A stretch of DNA of 64,000 nt, from the NCBI RefSeq assembly GCF_001411555.2, contig NC_049903.1, positions 31,227,083 to 31,291,082 on the forward strand, read 5' to 3'. Source of the DNA: Juglans regia. Taxonomy: Eukaryota > Streptophyta > Magnoliopsida > Fagales > Juglandaceae. The notes under the pieces are model-generated. The model saw nothing but the letters and a program-made list of their open reading frames with translations. It did not search any database and was not told where the DNA came from. A program made the position numbers and the translations under genes. Positions 59,874 through 64,000 of the stretch are shown one piece after another (the stretch's first letter is position 1; every line of letters begins with the position of its first letter).

Positions 59874-62584
59874 ATGGCACAGGAAATTCGGTTCTTCGAG
59901 TTGAACACGGGAGCTAAGATCCCTTCTTTGGGACTAGGGACGGGGCAGGTCGACCCCAGCCTCCTCGGTGAAGCCTTGGCCACTGCCATCAAGGTCTTCT
60001 TCGTTTCCTTTTTTATCTGTCGCATACGCCGTTTTTAGGTTTTGGAGTTTTTATGGACGTCATGATTAATTTTTGTGGTGTGAAAAGTAATGAATAGCTT
60101 AATTAGCTCTCTAGCTACAAGCCAACATGTTTACTTGTGCTGCAGGTTGGATACCGCCATATTGATTGCGCTCAACTCTATGGCAATGAAAAGGAGGTAA
60201 AATATTTTCTGAAAACTTGGTGTCACTCGCCTTGAGCCTTTAGTATCGTCTCACTACGACCAACTTCTAAGCTATAGAATTGCTTTTAGGTATCAGATAC
60301 ATGCACTTGATGCTTTAGATCTTCCTACAGCATGAGTCGCATATTAGTCAACCAGTTTGATTCAAGCTTGTGGACAATATATCTTTCATAGATGGAATTT
60401 ACTTACAGATTCGAATACCCTAGGCATTTTTTTGGGGATTTCTATTTGGGTATATGAACGATGACATGGAAGGACGCCTTCATTAGTATTCCCAGTTAGT
60501 TTGTCATAGTGCGCATGCTGGGGTATGGGGCTAAGTGCTGACACATCCATTTTCTCTTTACTTAATTATTTTCTAATACGCACGAAATAATTAGTGATGC
60601 ATGATGTTCTAAGTCTTGTTTTATTGCTAATTGAAATTGCTTAAGCTTTTGCAAGAATTGTACATGAAGATACTATCTGATTTCAACTACTCATTTATTG
60701 TAGATTGGTCTCATTCTGAAGAAACTATTTGAAGATGATGTGGTGAAGCGTGAGGATTTGTGGATTACCTCTAAACTCTGGTTTGTTTTAGAGAGTAAAA
60801 AGTTTCCATTTAAAATGATAATGCTCTGTTCCTTATATGAGTTACTAACAGGGTCTTTGATCTTATCTAGTACGTTTTCTTTACATCTAAAAATGAGTTA
60901 ATCCACAGGAGCACTGATCATGCACCTGAAGATGTTTCAGAGGCTTTGGATACTACTTTGCGAAACTTGCAACTTGATTATCTTGACTTGTACCTTGTAT
61001 GTATCACTGATTAAAACTTATGAGCGATTTGGATATCTACAAATTACTTGGTACACTAGTTTTTGCTTTGATACACACCCTGCAGTCTTCTAACTTTTAG
61101 AAAGGCTTCCTAGAACTACCTATTGAAGGTGGAATAGAAGGGTTTTTTTTTTTAAATATAAAAATAAAAAAATTCCACGCATAGTACTTATGACCAAGTC
61201 ATGGAATGCCTTGAGCCTGCTTCTATTCTTCTCAGAAAATTACACTTTGAGATATTAGTATTGACATCATTTTCTTCTCGATGATGCGGTATTGAGGACA
61301 TTATTTAACTGTGACTAAATGAGGCTGCTCAACTTTTTAAGATCCATTGGCCAGTCCGGATGAAGAAGGGGTCAATTGGCATTAAACCAGAAAACCTCAT
61401 TCAACCAGATATACCTAGCACGTGGAAAGCAATGGAAGCACTCTATGTTTCTGGAAAGGCTCGAGCTATTGGTGTCAGCAATTTCTCTTCAAAGAAGCTT
61501 GGCCATCTGTTGGAGGTAGCACGGGTGCCTCCTGCTGTTAACCAAGTGGAGTGCCACCCTTCATGGCAGCAGGCAGGATTACATGCATTTTGTAAATCCA
61601 AGGGAGTTCACTTATCTGTGAGTTTATACACAAATTTTGAAATTCTTTTATTTGTGCGTACGCACGTATATTCAGTATTTTAAGATGATTTATCTATTTG
61701 TGAGGAGGCAAATCTTTTGTGAAGAGTTAAATATTTTTTATTTCTATAATTGAAGGTTTTAAGATTGTTGAAAATGGTAACATTGTGATGTTTTTTTTTA
61801 TCTAGGGAAATTCGCCATTAGGCTCTCCTGGCAGTTCGTGGGTCAAGAGTGACGTTCTTAAGAATCCAATTCTAGGTATGGTTGCAGAAAAAGTAGGCAA
61901 AACTCCTGCACAAGTAGCCCTTCGTTGGGGCCTGCAAATGGGTCATAGTGTGCTTCCAAAGAGTACACATGAAGGAAGGATTAAGGACAACTTTGATATC
62001 TTCAACTGGTCTATACCTGAAGTCTTGCTCGCCAAATTGTCCGAAATTGAGCAGGCATGTATTCAGTTAGACATTGTCTTTCTAAATTATACTTCAGAAC
62101 TTACTGCACCATTTTTTTTTTCATTGCCAATTCTATATATAGCTTTTACCAGCATATACAGTCGCTATTTCCTGCTAATATGTTATCAAGTGAATTGGTC
62201 CTTTAAGTTTTGCTGCAATCATACGCTTAGGCGTTGCTCTTACACAAGTTCCATATACTTAGGCTCTTGTGGACTCTTTTGATTAATAAAAACTTGTTTA
62301 TCGATAAAAAAAATGATTAATACATGAAGAATCAAAATAAGAAAGCAAACATTGACGACATATTAGCATTTTTCATCATTATAATAATGCTAATTCCCTC
62401 TATGATGCTTTTACTGGGTCTCTGAAGGATTGTGTATGAGGTCCAATGAATATGGTATAATGACGATTATATGTTCGCGATGTTTATCGTGCAGGAAAGA
62501 TTGATGACAGGGAACTCCTACTTGGTCCATGAGACTTTTGGTCCGTACAGGACTGTTGAGGAATTATGGGATGGTGAAATATGA
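59874..62584 (+). CDS. Aldo-keto reductase copy 5 (B type), coding intact, native 5' flank deleted
   Basis: Exons: 59874-59993, 60146-60196, 60704-60780, 60909-60996, 61342-61617, 61806-62054, 62495-62584. They sum to 951 nt, or 316 aa. Tetrad D47, Y52, K81 and H114 is intact. GTW is GTG (G24), and the nicotinamide-stacking position is asparagine (GNSPLG, N206). The intron 6 donor is GC (CAG/GCATGT). Relative to copy 2, about 420 bp (17489-17909) is missing: the far-upstream CTTGTCTATGG is joined directly to CACAGG at the start codon, with ATGG at the junction. The native leader and promoter are gone, and the copia LTR ends 65 bp upstream. An in-frame ATG at 59787, inside the LTR, could add 29 residues. 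Expression is doubtful. Confidence 0.85.
62228..62312 (+). repeat. LINE-like 3' tail in intron 6 of copy 5
   Basis: The homologue of the copy 2 segment, with ATTAATAAAAACTTG followed by an A run. Confidence 0.4.
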
Positions 62585-63339
62585 GCATGAGCGAGATAAC
62601 TGCTGCAGGTTCATTGGAAAATGAGGGCAAAGTTAAATTAGTTTGTCATGTTATGTGTTCTGTTTTTCTTTTTCTTTTGATATTTCGAGGGATTTGACTT
62701 CAAATTGTTAGTACCGTATAAGAATTGCTCCAAAAATCAAGGGAAAGAAAATGAAAATGTCTTCGCTCGATTGGACATTTAAAAGAAAAGAAATGGTAAT
62801 GATAATAAAATTCAATTAAAAAAAACTAAGACTTGTATTTTTTTTTTTTTTCCTGATTTAGCTATTAATTTTACAGGACTACATCCCACTCTTTATATTA
62901 TCTATTCAATTTTATTATTTTTATTAAAATATTATTCAAATTTTGTCCTTATATCTAACGGTCATATTCTTGAAAAAACACATTTTTCCAACTGTCATAA
63001 GTTTTCATTCAATATAAGTAAGTTCATTTTTCTTCATTCTAAATTTCTTCATAAGTTTTTTTAAAGGTCATTCTTTCTTTCACATTATACTCCTTAATGA
63101 CTGATGATGGAAGTAGAGTTGATAAACATTATCAGCTAGCAATTTGTATTATATATACCGAAAATTCTTGAAATCAATTGACAAAACTTAGCCCTACATC
63201 ACAATGTTCCGTTGTTAAAAGTTTTCCCAATTTTTTTGTGCCCATTATTCTTCAATTCAAATTAGAATGTTATTTTCATTAAAATACCACAATGAAATAT
63301 TCAGTTTTCTCATGAACAAAACATAATGGCATAAAAGCC
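62585..63339. other. 3' flank of copy 5; no gene seen
   Basis: It matches the flank of copy 2 (20618-21395), including the AATGCTAATTCCCTC-type intronic neighbour and AT-rich DNA. No coding signal is seen. Confidence 0.5.
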
Positions 63340-64000
63340 CTTTCCGTGAAAATGAAGTAAAAGCAACAGGAGCGTGGCAGTAGGAATATAGATGATCGGC
63401 AGATTATTCCATTCGATGTTAGGTTTTTTTCTATGTTATCGTTTGTCCTAAACCGTGATCTTGAAGAAAGGACTGAGGATCTCTCTAAAAATCATCTCAA
63501 GACAACAAGCAACAATGCACCCGCCACTCTCACCGCTTTCAGCAGAGGTTCCACCGCTACCGACGGTGGTTCCATTGTTTGCAATTTTTTACGAACAGCT
63601 TATTTCCGTCTTTTAAGACAGCGTCCTCTTAGTATGACATGGGTGACGACCAATAAATTGGTTGTAAAAACTCTTTTTTTTCTTTTTTTATCCACCACTT
63701 TGCATTGTTGTTATTGTTTTGGGATGTTTGCTGGGGAATCTCACCCCTTCTCTTGTATCATCTCTTTTAATAAAATATATTTACTTGTTTAGGGGGGGAA
63801 AAAAAGGCAAAGAGAAATTTTGGGGACTAGGTTTATGATGATTTTATTTTATTTTAATAAAAAAAATTAATTATTATAATAATAAATTTTTTTATTGAGT
63901 GAATTGTGCTAGCATTGCTAGCACTGTACCAACTCGGTAAATTAGGCCTTATAGAAGACCAAATGGATTAGTTAAAATTAAAAAATATTTTTAGTTAATA
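63340..64000 (+). repeat. Poly-A/G-ended repeat and flank (duplicate of 21.8-22.6 kb)
   Basis: 63340-63807 is the second copy of the retroposon-like repeat at 21835-22311. The remainder matches 22312-22565, so the duplicated block continues to or past the right edge. The 119-codon frame at 63433-63792 is not preserved in the other copy, which has stops. Confidence 0.4.

Larger units (their letters stand above)
34941..64000 (+). repeat. Segmental duplication, block 2 (AKR A + B)
   Basis: The partner of block 1. It is longer because of later insertions at 37654, 39230, 39858 and 54800, and a fuller gypsy relic. It may extend past the window. Confidence 0.85.

Overview
This is plant nuclear DNA: AT-rich, with short exons separated by GT/GC-AG introns, and full of retrotransposon relics, MITEs, microsatellites and solo LTRs. 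No rRNA, tRNA, CRISPR or bacterial-type operon is visible. The intergenic MITE families look like those of woody eudicots, and Fagales/Juglandaceae is my best guess, but the sequence does not prove a species.

The only host gene family I can identify is a tandem array of plant aldo-keto reductases (AKR4C-like, NADPH-dependent, about 318 aa, seven coding exons), all on the + strand. There are five copies. Copy 1 (5081-8064) and copy 2 (17901-20617) are intact. Copy 3 (27683-29654) lacks exons 1-2. Copy 4 (39523-45409) has a frameshifted last exon and a 3.2 kb LTR in intron 2. Copy 5 (59874-62584) is intact in coding sequence but has lost its native 5' flank. Copies 1 and 4 form an 'A' type and copies 2 and 5 a 'B' type. 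A block holding A + intergenic DNA + B was duplicated: about 2.7-22.6 kb pairs with about 34.9-64 kb, and copy 3 lies in the single-copy interval between. The first 2.7 kb resembles the downstream flank of an A-type gene, so the array probably continues to the left.

Layout: 0.2-2.7 kb, minus-strand copia relic. 2.7-4.7 kb, Ty3/gypsy relic with a GC-rich hAT-like MITE. 5.0-8.1 kb, copy 1. 9.6-13.2 kb, minus-strand copia relic. 13.2-17.1 kb, non-coding DNA with a degenerate repeat and a gypsy gag relic. 17.9-20.6 kb, copy 2. 24.6-27.6 kb, foldback MITE and a solo LTR. 27.7-29.7 kb, copy 3. 29.9-31.0 kb, hAT-like element. 31-34.5 kb, microsatellites, a SINE-like head and MITEs. 34.6-39 kb, gypsy relic containing a Mutator-like insertion. 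39.5-45.4 kb, copy 4 with a solo LTR. 47-50.6 kb, second copy of the copia relic. 50.6-54.8 kb, second copy of the repeat/gag segment. 54.8-59.8 kb, a complete recent copia element. 59.9-62.6 kb, copy 5.

The main interest is how the array is diverging. All four copies with exon 1 have lost the pocket tryptophan of the GTW motif. The B copies have also replaced the tyrosine expected to stack on nicotinamide. A GC-AG intron and an AAG acceptor are fixed in the A/B copies but not in copy 3. Transposons and microhomology deletions have remodelled individual copies.
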